Shown here: piece by piece, positions 1 through 9,732 of the stretch
How positions within the stretch are numbered: position 1 is the stretch's first letter
How the letters are laid out: every line of letters starts with the position of its first letter
Origin: Euphorbia lathyris
Taxonomy: Eukaryota; Streptophyta; Magnoliopsida; Malpighiales; Euphorbiaceae
Reading direction: 5' to 3'
NCBI RefSeq assembly: GCF_963576675.1
Contig: NC_088910.1
Span: 26,414,531-26,478,530, forward strand
Length of the DNA stretch: 64,000 nt
Notes under the pieces: model-generated
The model's input: only the letters and a program-made list of their open reading frames with translations
The model's database searches: none
What the model was told of the DNA's origin: nothing
Position numbers and translations under genes: made by a program

Positions 1-27
1 TATAATTACTGCTTATAAATATAAAAT

Positions 28-173
28 TTTCTTTATTTATATTTATTCATTGTAATAATTATGATTGTATTTAATGTGTTCTTGAAATTAGTGTTAAATT
101 ATTAGAAATTTACAATTATTTAGTGGAGTATATAGATTTTTCTTTATTTATATTTATACATTGTAATAATTAA
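28..173. repeat. Short direct repeat in AT-rich DNA
   Basis: A segment of about 36 bases at 28-63 recurs with few changes at about 137-173, so roughly 110 bases are imperfectly duplicated. No coding potential is visible. The second copy directly abuts the GAGCTCG-rich element that follows, so it could mark an old insertion boundary, but I cannot show a clean target-site duplication. Confidence 0.4.
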
Positions 174-174
174 G

Positions 175-1590
175 ACTCAGCTCGGTTCGGCTCGAGAATC
201 GAAACGATAAAGTTTGGTTCGAGCTCGAAACTCGTCTAATCTATGACTTTTAAGCTTGACTTGAGCTCGAAAAACGCTCATGAATGATTGGATTTTAAGT
301 TATTCAATTTGATATTTTTATTATTGAGTAATGTTTAAGTATTTAAAATTAAGGTTTAAAGCACTATGATGTAATTAGGATTGGCAACAAGGCAGAGATT
401 TCATGTCATTGCTTGATCTAGAGGATTCATCTCAATGGAGATACATAATATATATGGATAATATATATTGTTTTGATAAAAGCTCGACTGTATTTGGCTC
501 GATAATAAACGAGCCGAGTTTGAGCACGACGAAACTCGGCTCAAAAGCACACGAGCAAGTTCGATTATAGGTTCATAAACAACCTTATAAGAAAACTCGA
601 TTATAATATTCATGAACACACTCGTGAGCAATCTTGGTTCAGTTATTCTTTTTACTAATAATATTTATATAAAGAGAGAAATGCAAAACAACATAGTTTT
701 ATATAAGCTTTAGTTTTGTACATTTCAAAACTATGTAGTTTCGTGTTAATTAAATTTCAAATCAATATAATTAATGAGTTATTTGCGAGTTCATGAACTA
801 AACTAACGAGTTGGCCGGTAACAAAGCTTGTGAGCAGCTCACAAACAGAATCTTGACCTCAAACTTGTCAATTTTCTGATGAGCCGAGAATGAGTTGCCG
901 AAAGCTCAATTCAATTATAGTCCTATATAAAATATAAGGAAAAGTACAAAATTGGTCTAGCCAATTTGCAAGGCCAACCCATATGCAAGAAAGATTTGTT
1001 CACGAGCAGCTCGTTAAGTATAGTCATGAACAAGCTCGTTTATTGTGTTCGCAATTGAAATAATATCAAATAAAATAGTATCATGTTTCGCAAATGAAAT
1101 AATACAATTTTACATGTATAGACATTAAAAATCTCCTTTTAATCATTAAATAAAAGATAATGTGAGGAAAGGGAGGCGGAAATGAAAAAAAATGAATTGG
1201 AGGAGGACACTTCCATATCCTTCTAACCTAATTTATATTTTACTATAAACTTATCAAATTATAATCATTAAATATAAATAATATTCGATATTATTTATGA
1301 CTTTATTCACGAGCTTCTATCAAGCTTGTTCACGAGCCTCTATCAAGGCTGTTCGTGAACATTATAATCGAGTTTGTCATGAACTTGTCCACGAGCCTAT
1401 AATCCGAGCTTGCTCGCGAGCTTTCAAGTCGAGTTTTTTCGTGCTCAAGCTCGGGTTGTTTACGAACCGAGCTTCTAAACCATGTTCGTGAGCGACTCGT
1501 TTATAAATTGATCCGAACCGAACCGAATTGAGCTTTTATCGAGCCGATCACCGAGCTGCATATGAGAGCTCGACTCGTTTATAGCCATAT
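175..1590. repeat. GAGCTCG-rich inverted-repeat (foldback-like) element
   Basis: Blocks rich in GAGCTCG, CGAGC and GAACCGAGC occur at 175-300, 481-650, 780-905, 990-1050 and 1300-1590, separated by AT-rich DNA. The plus-strand block at about 481-650 matches the reverse complement of about 1340-1560 over more than 100 bases with scattered mismatches. Both carry the same order of motifs (GAGCACGA, ACGAGCAAG, ATTATAGG, CTCGATTATAAT). This is an inverted repeat with an internal loop. Such GAGCTCG-rich repeats are common in plant intergenic DNA and are usually non-autonomous DNA elements. I found no convincing terminal repeat end or TSD, so superfamily and exact borders are undetermined. Confidence 0.55.
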
Positions 1591-3516
1591 ATAGTTTAAT
1601 ATTATTTTGATTGTTTTTTAAATATAAATATATAAGCATTGGGCGAGCTATGCTAGGGTTAAGAATCAGTTTTCTTACTTTGGCCCAGTCCGGTCGGAAC
1701 CCAATATAAATATAATGCAGGATGTGTTAAGCTTGGACAATATATATATAGTTTGGTGCAAAACCACATTAGACCCGGTCCAATCCATGAACGAGTCTAG
1801 TCTTTAAAATAATCCAGAGTCATTTTATCTCAATTAGACTAGGGTTCCGTTTGTTTATTAGGAAAGTATTTTTTTTTATGTTTGTTTGCTTAATCAAATA
1901 AGTCAATGAAAAATTTTAGGTCGGCAGAAAAATTTATGAAAAAAGTGAACAAAATATTTTATCCTTTTAAAAAAAGTAAAACATTTTAAAATCATATAGC
2001 ATCCTTCTTACCCTTTTAAAGATAATAATCACCTATTATTTCTTCCAGTTTTTCGAGATTATAACTGAGAATTAACTGAATTGAAACTTACATCATTTTA
2101 GGAACTGAATTAAACTAATTAGGAGTAAATTGGACAATAGTATAATAATCTATATGTTCAATATTTTTAATTTATTTTATAAATCAATAATATATAAATA
2201 TTTATATTTATAATTAATATTAATGTTAATATTAATAGACACACCAGATCACTCTAATTTTACATATTTGAAGTCCAATCCAAGATCAAACGGGTTTAAA
2301 CGAAATCCGAACCAGACTAGTTTAATATTATGTTCTTTTGTCAAAAGGTAACCCAAGCTGGATAGATTAGACAGATATCCAAACCCATAAATTGTTGACA
2401 TGTCTAATCACAGATGATTTCCATGAGATCAGACTTAAATCAACAATTAAGAGCAAGTAGTGATTAGAAATCAACAATAACTTCATCATTATTAGCTACT
2501 TTTCTTTGCATTTATATTTTCCCACTCACTAACTTAAATATATACCATTATACTTATTTATACTTTTTTATATATATATAAGGATAAAAAATGAAAAAAA
2601 AATGTGATTTCGAATTCCATGACCCGTTACGTTTAGTTTAACTATAATATTAATGACTCTAAATATGTATATCCATACATTTTTTTGAAAGAATATATAT
2701 CATATATAAATGTCTAAAATTTAAATACGCAAACATATATATATATATATATATATTTAAATATAATAGCATTTTTTTAATCAAAGAATATGAATTAATT
2801 AAATTGTAGAGTCCGTACAAATAGGCTCCATAAGCCAATCAGGAATAGTAAACGAAACTAGTATTGGAAAGGGCATATTGTGCAACGACATGTGATGTCC
2901 CTTTCACTAGCCTTGGAACAAATTCTTATTTAAATATAATAGTATTAGACGCATTTCTACTACAAACAAACTACATAAACATTGTCAAAATCTGCCATTC
3001 AGATAAATTACTAAAATTTAACAGAGTTACTACTAATAAAAAAAAATTATGCAATAAAAATGAATTGAGAGTAAAGCCCAATTTATATATTAAAAAATGA
3101 TTAAAAGAGTAAAACATTCATTATGGCCCAATTTAATTCAAAAGAATTTTCCACATTTTCTTATTTTTCTTCACTTATTTTTATGTTGATTTGTACAATA
3201 TTTTCAGTAGTTTTATTTTTCAAGAAAATTAAAAAAATATTTTCCTACACAATATTTTTCTCCAAATAAATGAGGTCTTAAGTTTGGTCAGTTTTTCTTT
3301 TTTCACTAGCAATTTACAAATTTCTTAATTATAATTATTCCCAAGCCTAATATGCACTTTGTTTTCCAATCAATGAAAAGTAAAATTGTTAATTTATTTG
3401 TATAGAACATTTTTTAGTGACCATTTATAAACTTGACATTTTGAAGTAATGAAACTTATAGACCTCAAAGATTTTATAGTTCTCCATATTTTAACTGAAT
3501 CATTTAATAAAAGTGA

Positions 3517-3521
<5 letters not shown>
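1591..3521. other. Non-coding AT-rich DNA, nothing recognised
   Basis: No open frame resembling a protein, no RNA gene and no clear terminal repeats. Short homopolymer and AT runs are frequent, for example near 2735-2756. Open frames here are short and composition-driven. Confidence 0.6.

Positions 3522-3584
<63 letters not shown>
3522..3584. repeat. (AT)n microsatellite
   Basis: An uninterrupted AT dinucleotide tract of about 63 bases. It is probably length-polymorphic. Confidence 0.95.
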
Positions 3585-3586
<2 letters not shown>

Positions 3587-6500
3587 TTTACACACTCAAA
3601 TATTTAGTATTTAAAGAAAAATATAGCTAAATAAAAAAAAGAGATAATACATTGAACATTACATATAATCGTGAATTTTACATATATATGCTCTATCTGA
3701 CTTCTCTCTATACAGTGAACAACTTGCAATAATAATAATAATAATCATGGTCTTTATGGCATTTTTTGTTCTCTGTAATCGTTTTAGATTCTATAATATT
3801 TGATTTCTTACTGTTTTCTTGTTGTACTTATTATGTTTTATTTTAATGAAGTTATAAGTATTTTCATCCGATAAAAAAATAATATAAAAAAGAGGCTTAA
3901 TACATCATTTGCCCCCTGAACTTGTCCAAAATGGTTGATTGGCCCCCTAAACTTTTAAAGTGTCTCGATAGCTCATTGAACTTGCATAAAATGTTTAGTT
4001 AGCTCATTGAACTTGCATAAAATGTAATCAATAAATCACTCGGTTGTAAAAAAAGTAAGTTAAATACGGATAATGAAAGAAAAAATTGAGTAAAATCACA
4101 TTCACATGCATGCAATTATATATATGAAAAATAAATTGAAGTGCACGAATGAATGTTGAAGGCTGCAAAGTTTGAATACGGAATCGTGGGCCACGCCTGA
4201 TAAAACTTTGTCTGAAATATTACAAAGGAAGGATCGACCAAACCCTAGATCTCGCTTTTTTTATTATCGTTTTTGGTTTTCACAATTTCATTATTCATTC
4301 TCAACCTTCATTTACGTAGGCAGGTCCTATTGTTTCCAGCTAAGCTTTCCAAGAAGATAATTTAGATAAACTTATTCTTAATTCATCTGATTTGAATTCA
4401 CATCATCTCATCACTTTATTTCAATATTAAGATACCATTAATTTGCTTTTTTCAAGAACGTTACAGATTCTGATTCTTAATATATCATTCACCCATCTCA
4501 TATTTTTTATAAGATTGGAATATTCTCCCATATTATTCTTTTAACTGCCTTTAATTTGATTGGAAACGCTAACTCCTGCTTAATTATTGGTGTTTTTGAT
4601 TTTGTTGGATCCCATGCATGTACTACCTTATACTATAAATTAAGCTTAAAGTTACTTAAATTAGAAATTTTGAGTTTCCAATTTTAGTATATACAATAGG
4701 TGAAAGTTGCCTAAAGGTGTTTGAGCAACCTCTCAAGAATTTAATTTAAGTGTATGCATATATAGACCCGGATACATAGAAAAAATCATGTTACATCTTC
4801 TAGGGTAGCTTCCCAATAAAATTTATAGCGGAAGATGATAAGTCATGATCTTGTATTATTGGTCGTGCAATGGATTAATGATAATTCAACGAACTAATTA
4901 GGAGTATATCTGCGGGAGATTTGGGAGAAGGAGAAAAGACAAATTGCTTTATGATTAGTGTGTCAATTTGATCATGAATAATTATTTCTGTAATTGAGGG
5001 ATTATGTCTTATCTCAATCACATCTTAGGATAAGTTGCTAACCATTACGTCGAGGCAGGCTTTGGGTTATGATTTGAAGCTTCGAGAGCACTTCTTTTCC
5101 CAACATCCGGCTCTAGAGTTTGATATGTCTACTGTAATTTCCCATTTAACGCAGATCTAGACATACTAGGAGCCAAGTATAATTTTTAGGAGATAAATAT
5201 CGTAGGTAATCTAGAGTGCGAACATTGGCATTTGTTGGTGCTACATGCTTGCTCCTTGGATCATTTCATGCGATCAAAATGTTTCGATAGTTGCATGTGA
5301 TTTCCGAAGTTGGGGCTGTACTCGTTTCATATCGAATATATGTTTCTCCTTAGTTCGTTGACAGTTTGTGACTGTTTCCATGTTATATATGAGTTGTTCG
5401 GTAATTCCATCGAGGAACTTTCTCCTCTCAAGATCTAGTGAGAAAAACTACTTGTCCATGCGTTGATCTAACTTATGGGTTATGACCTAGAATGAGATAG
5501 GCCTTTCGATAACATCTTAGTGTCTAGGGTCTTGTGAGATTTAGGATTTAGAGAAGGAGGGACTTTTTTGGGGGGTTAAGGGAACATAAAAGCTAGTAGG
5601 AGCTGTTAATATATTTGATATGAGTCGTAGATGTTATGCAACGCTCACCCTACTAATTTGGTGTAGGATGACTTAGGAAGGATATCCTGGTACGTTAGAA
5701 TATCATGCAAAGGGACATGAAAATGATCAAAAGAGGAGTTAGGATCCAACACCCTCAGTCTCATTCTTAAACAGAGTTTTAAAGGTGAAGATAATAGAAT
5801 AGTAGAATATAGGGTTTATAAATGTGATGCGCCTTGGCTAAACAACTTCATTTTTTATTTATAGGGTTCTACGGGAATTTCAGAAAAATATCGGTTTTGT
5901 AACTTAGTTGATGCTTCGGACACATATAATGATAGTATTAGAAGCATGTCGTTTCGTGGGACCATCTCGATTTGGTGTGTGCTAATTATATACCACATAA
6001 ATCGAAACGGTTACTTTTGAGAATTAGCATGCCTATTTCTTGATTCATGCGTGTTAGGACGTATGATAAGTTCACGTGGAATATATATCCGCTTATTTAC
6101 CTATTATAAGTACTCTAAAACTCCCTATATGGTAAGTTTTTTAACCATTTATTTTTATTAAAAAGTACATACACTATAAGTATTGTAGAATTGATCTTTT
6201 GACAATAATAATATGAAGCATTAAAATAGATGAAAAATGTAAGAAAGAAAAAAAAAAAAAAGATGAAAAATGAAAAAAATGTGGAGAAGCAATGCAAGAT
6301 GATAGATGAACATGGTGCAGACCACGAGTAGAAAAAGCCGGCGCATGAAAGTGGAAGTTTAAGAGGGGAATGTCGGTAAGTCCATTTCTATTCTCTTTTT
6401 TCAACTTTGAAGCTAAATAGACACTAATTTCAAACATTTACATCATGTTTGCTGCCTGCCTTCTCTTTCTTTTTCCACTACCACCATCTTTCAAATCATT

Positions 6501-6717
6501 GTTACAAATAATAATAAAAATTATCTAAATTTTCGGTTTAAATTTTTAGTTTAATTGATTTCTTCGTATGTTATCAGTGCTTTTTAGATAGTAACGAAAC
6601 CATTATACTTGATGGGATAATTTTAACCTAACGGTTAGAGTAGTCTCAGAACTCACGATCTCTTGTAGTAAAGCATACAACTCCCACCAACTATTAGGGG
6701 CAGGGGAGCTATAGAGG
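3585..6717. other. Non-coding DNA with a MULE-like terminal fragment and a leader-like segment
   Basis: At about 3894-4050 the text resembles the end of a non-autonomous MULE: a CCCCCTGAACTTG-type block followed by repeated CATTGAACTTGCATAAAATG. I see no opposite end. At about 4200-4360 a less AT-rich segment contains AAACCCTAGATCTCGC, a telo-box-like motif common in plant 5' leaders, followed by pyrimidine-rich sequence. No matching coding region follows. From 4900 to 6060 base composition is more balanced, as in a decayed gene or retroelement, but no family is recognisable in any frame. Confidence 0.45.
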
Positions 6718-6725
6718 GGTGGCAC
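6718..6725. repeat. Left TSD of hAT-type element
   Basis: The 8-bp sequence GGTGGCAC is repeated exactly at 7280-7287, immediately outside the two terminal inverted repeats. Eight bases is the TSD length of the hAT superfamily. Confidence 0.85.
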
Positions 6726-7279
6726 TAGGGATGGCAATGGGTAGGGTACCCGCGGGTAATGTCATTCTCAAACTCTTACCCTTTTATTTTTTAATTACCC
6801 GTACCCGTCTCATTACCCTAACGGGTATACTTTTTGCATCCCATACCCTTCCCATTTAATTCGCAGGTACCCGCGGGTACCCTTACCCGTTAAGAATCAA
6901 TAAATGGAAAAAATATTACAAATTTAACAAACTATAAATTTAATAAATCATCAATCTAAAAATTGAATAAATTGAACCTTAATTAATAAGAATAAAGTAG
7001 CTTAGTGGTATCACTTAATTGTTGAAAAATAAATGGTTGGGTTTAAATTTCATGTCTTACATCTAAAAAATAATGGCATTTATTAATATAATTTTTTTTT
7101 ATGACGGGTAACGGGTACCGGGTACCCTAGGGGGTATTCTCATACCCGTTCCATTACCCTAACGGGTAATGATTTTGATCCCATACCCGTCACATACCCT
7201 TTTATACAGGATACAGGTAGTCCCATTAGGGTCGGGTAGTGTCGGGTACCCGCGGGTACACTACCCGTTGTCATCCCTA
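6726..7279. mobile_element. Non-autonomous hAT-type element, 554 bp
   Basis: The left end begins TAGGGATGGCAATGGG and the right end is the inverted TTGTCATCCCTA. Both ends are followed inward by repeated GGGTACCCGCGGGTA palindromes. A perfect 8-bp TSD, GGTGGCAC, flanks the element, and the TIR start (T/C)AGGGATGGCAA is typical of a widespread plant hAT family. It encodes no transposase: the interior is AT-rich with only short chance frames. It therefore depends on a hAT transposase supplied elsewhere. Confidence 0.85.
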
Positions 7280-7287
7280 GGTGGCAC
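7280..7287. repeat. Right TSD of hAT-type element
   Basis: GGTGGCAC, identical to 6718-6725. Confidence 0.85.
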
Positions 7288-8066
7288 CATGCTACTCAAG
7301 TGTGGAGTCGGTAGCCCTTCTACTGTTGGCTCCACTACTTTTCTCAGATTAAACGGTGAAGGTTCAAATCATTATAACTATATTTATTAATGATTTTCAA
7401 TACATTTATAAACTTGTATTATACACGCTTCAAATCTAAAATAATTTATATACAAAAATAGATTAGAAATAATAATAAAAACTATTTTGGAAAGCTTAAT
7501 TATCTAATTTAAACTTTTTAGTTAAAATTTTTATATACAAATAATAATGAATCCACCATTGATTACTATTACACTATCCCCAATTCTTGACTTAGCTAGA
7601 GCTACAGCTATTGCTAGAGTGAGATATTATATAGTGGTATAAATCAACAATCTAACATGTCTACCTACCATTTTATCCCTTTTGATTAGTACCCACTACC
7701 TACAAATAATAATTCTTAAGTTTTATGTGTAACCTTAAGTATAATCTTTTCAATCAATTAGTTAATGATTATTCAATCTTAACAAACCCATCTATTATCA
7801 AACTTTACTTAAGATATTCAATAATAACTTTATTATTATTATTATTATTTTCTCTATCCTACAAGGGAGGATATATATTAAAAATAGTTTTGGTTATCAT
7901 TTTTAAAGCTTTTGAGTCATTTTTTAGATCGAGTGGTCAAAAGTTCAAATCCTGATATTACCATTTATTATTGAATTTTAACATGTGGTAGAATGAGATT
8001 TGTGTTACTAAGGTTAGACCTGATATTTTATGAACCCTAGATAAAATAAGAGATAATGTACCTTAA
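7288..8066. other. Non-coding AT-rich DNA
   Basis: No recognised gene. A box-B-like AGTTCAAATCC occurs near 7941-7951, but without a matching box A or flanking duplication it does not support a SINE or tRNA call. Confidence 0.5.
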
Positions 8067-8075
8067 TAAAAAAAG
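8067..8075. repeat. Left TSD of the large MULE
   Basis: TAAAAAAAG at the left matches TAAAAAAAA at 14061-14069 with one mismatch. Nine bases is the usual Mutator TSD length. The low complexity makes this weaker than the TSD of the related element at 33783. Confidence 0.6.
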
Positions 8076-8317
8076 GGGATAAGTACAAAAAAAAATGCTT
8101 GTGGTATATCGGATTTGCGAACTGGGACCTGTGGTTTTTTTTTTACAAACGGAGGTCTGTGATAAACGCCGTTAGCAAAGAACGGATTTTTTCACTCACT
8201 CCATCATTTTTGCTTACGTGGCACTTTGACCTAAATGTTGACCAGGGGCAAAACAGGGATTAAATTAAATATTTTATATATAAACCCAAAAAACAAAAAT
8301 CCCCAAAATCGCACCCC
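8076..8317 (+). repeat. Left TIR of the large MULE
   Basis: Aligns to the reverse complement of 13823-14060 nearly throughout, from GGGATAAGTAC to the block ending GCACCCC, with a handful of substitutions and poly-A/T length changes. Long TIRs are diagnostic of most plant MULEs. Confidence 0.92.
8274..8284 (+). promoter_or_regulatory. TATA box inside left MULE TIR
   Basis: TTATATATAAACCC lies near the inner end of the TIR, about 190 bases before the ATG of the GRF-finger gene. The same motif is inverted in the other TIR at 13855-13865. In MuDR the TIRs act as promoters for the internal genes; use as a promoter here is inferred. Confidence 0.6.
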
Positions 8318-8467
8318 TTCTTCTTCTTCTCCCCCTTTCCCTAATTCGATTACCCTCTCCCAAATTGCAAACCCTAATTCCTTAATTGGATACCCAACAC
8401 TCCCGTTCTGGCACGAATTGTAACTCTCCGTCCACCGTATTGTAATCCCGAACGCATTTCAGGTAGG

Positions 8468-8953
8468 ATGAGTCGAACATCCTCAAATTCGTGGGTGCAG
8501 GGAAGTCAAGAAGAATGGTCAGGACCTGTGAGATGCAATTGCGGATTCATTTCACCACTACGAACAGCTAAGACGCCAGGGAACATGGGCAGGCGGTTTT
8601 TTGGTTGTGGGCGTTTTAAGGAGGTGAAGTGCTGTAATTTCTTTGAATGGATTGATGAATTGCCATGCAGGAGGGGAAAGATGGTGTTATTAGCATTGAA
8701 GGAGGAGAGAAAGATATACGAACAAGGTATTGCAATTGCTCAGAAAAGGATTGAAGAGTTGGAGGTGGAGTTGAGTTTGGCTAAAAAGATGGTGGCAGAA
8801 AAAGAAATCGCTGTGCAAAGTGAGAGGCAGGGAAGTAGATGGACATGGAACTGCTGTATAGGAAATGTAGTTTGCTTGGTTATTGTCATAATAGGGTTAG
8901 AGATGTATTGGTTGGATTTAGGGAACAATGATAGGAATTCTTTGGCACCTTGA
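8468..8953 (+). CDS. GRF-type zinc finger protein with coiled coil and C-terminal membrane segment, carried by a MULE
   Basis: A 161-residue uninterrupted frame, and the only intact gene-like frame of the MULE. The GRF finger spans about residues 21-64: C23-x-C25 with CGF-like context, the G-R-R-F signature at 41-44, C47, and C55/C56 followed by FFEW. Residues about 80-118 are Lys/Glu/Leu-rich and probably form a coiled coil. Residues about 127-149 are hydrophobic and end near the C-terminus, which suggests a tail-anchored membrane protein. Small proteins with this design are abundant in plants and mostly uncharacterised. GRF fingers in other proteins (for example topoisomerase 3-alpha and APE2) bind single-stranded nucleic acid. 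The gene starts near the left TIR and faces the transposase. Its role in transposition is unknown. Splicing upstream of the ATG is possible but not needed. Confidence 0.75.
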   Translation: MSRTSSNSWVQGSQEEWSGPVRCNCGFISPLRTAKTPGNMGRRFFGCGRFKEVKCCNFFEWIDELPCRRGKMVLLALKEERKIYEQGIAIAQKRIEELEVELSLAKKMVAEKEIAVQSERQGSRWTWNCCIGNVVCLVIVIIGLEMYWLDLGNNDRNSLAP

Positions 8954-9732
8954 ATTGTTCTTGAATTGTTCTTTGATTTTTTGGTATGTATTTGGTATTC
9001 TGTGATACCAATTGGGCATGAAATGGGATTTTGTATGAAATGTTAATTTGTGTTATGAATTGGTATTGGAATTCTATGATATGAATTGCTTAAGTTTCAT
9101 GTTGTTCTTGTTGACACAAAATGGGAATGTTTGCTTAATGTTTTGGTTAGAATTATGTAAAGGTATTGGGTAAACTGGAGTAGGTTATTTAGGTATGGAT
9201 TAAGGTTGATATTGGCGACATTAGCAAGCACATTCATTATGTATTTGCAATGAAGCCTGTAATTGACAAAAAAAATGGACACTTAATTGACACACAACTG
9301 TATTGTAGAGACCTGTAATTTAAAAGAAATGGACACTTAATTGTAAGCTCTTGAAACTGTAATTGACACATAATTGACACATAATTGTAAGCTCTTGAAG
9401 CAGTAATTGACACATAATTGTAAGCATTGTATAGACCTGTAATTTACAAAAAAACATCGAAGATGCATTACAAAAGCAGTTAAGTCAACATCGTTCAATC
9501 GTCTTAACTAAACCTGTAATAACATACACAAAAAACAGGGTACTTCATACCCGCTAGACACAGAAATTTTACTACAAAGCATCCAAAAACAGGGTACTTC
9601 AGACCCGATAGCCACATAAACAGAGTACTGCTCTGGGTACTTCAGACCCATAAAAAAACATCTAACATGCTATAAGCATCCCAAAAAACATCTAACATGC
9701 TATAAGCATCCAAAAAACATCTAATCCCAAGC
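8954..9732. repeat. Repeat-rich spacer between the convergent MULE genes
   Basis: Contains several imperfect tandem motifs: TTGACACATAATTGTAAGC-like units at about 9290-9440, GGGTACTTCAGACCC-like units at about 9537-9650, and ACATCTAACATGCTATAAGC units at about 9658-9725. It probably contains the 3' ends of both transcripts. No coding potential is visible. Confidence 0.6.

Noticed and set aside
5000..6060. Decayed protein gene from the balanced base composition
   Set aside because: I read all frames for retroelement or enzyme motifs and found none I can support.
7941..7951. Possible SINE from a box-B-like AGTTCAAATCC
   Set aside because: One mismatch-tolerant motif without box A, tail or flanking duplication is not enough.
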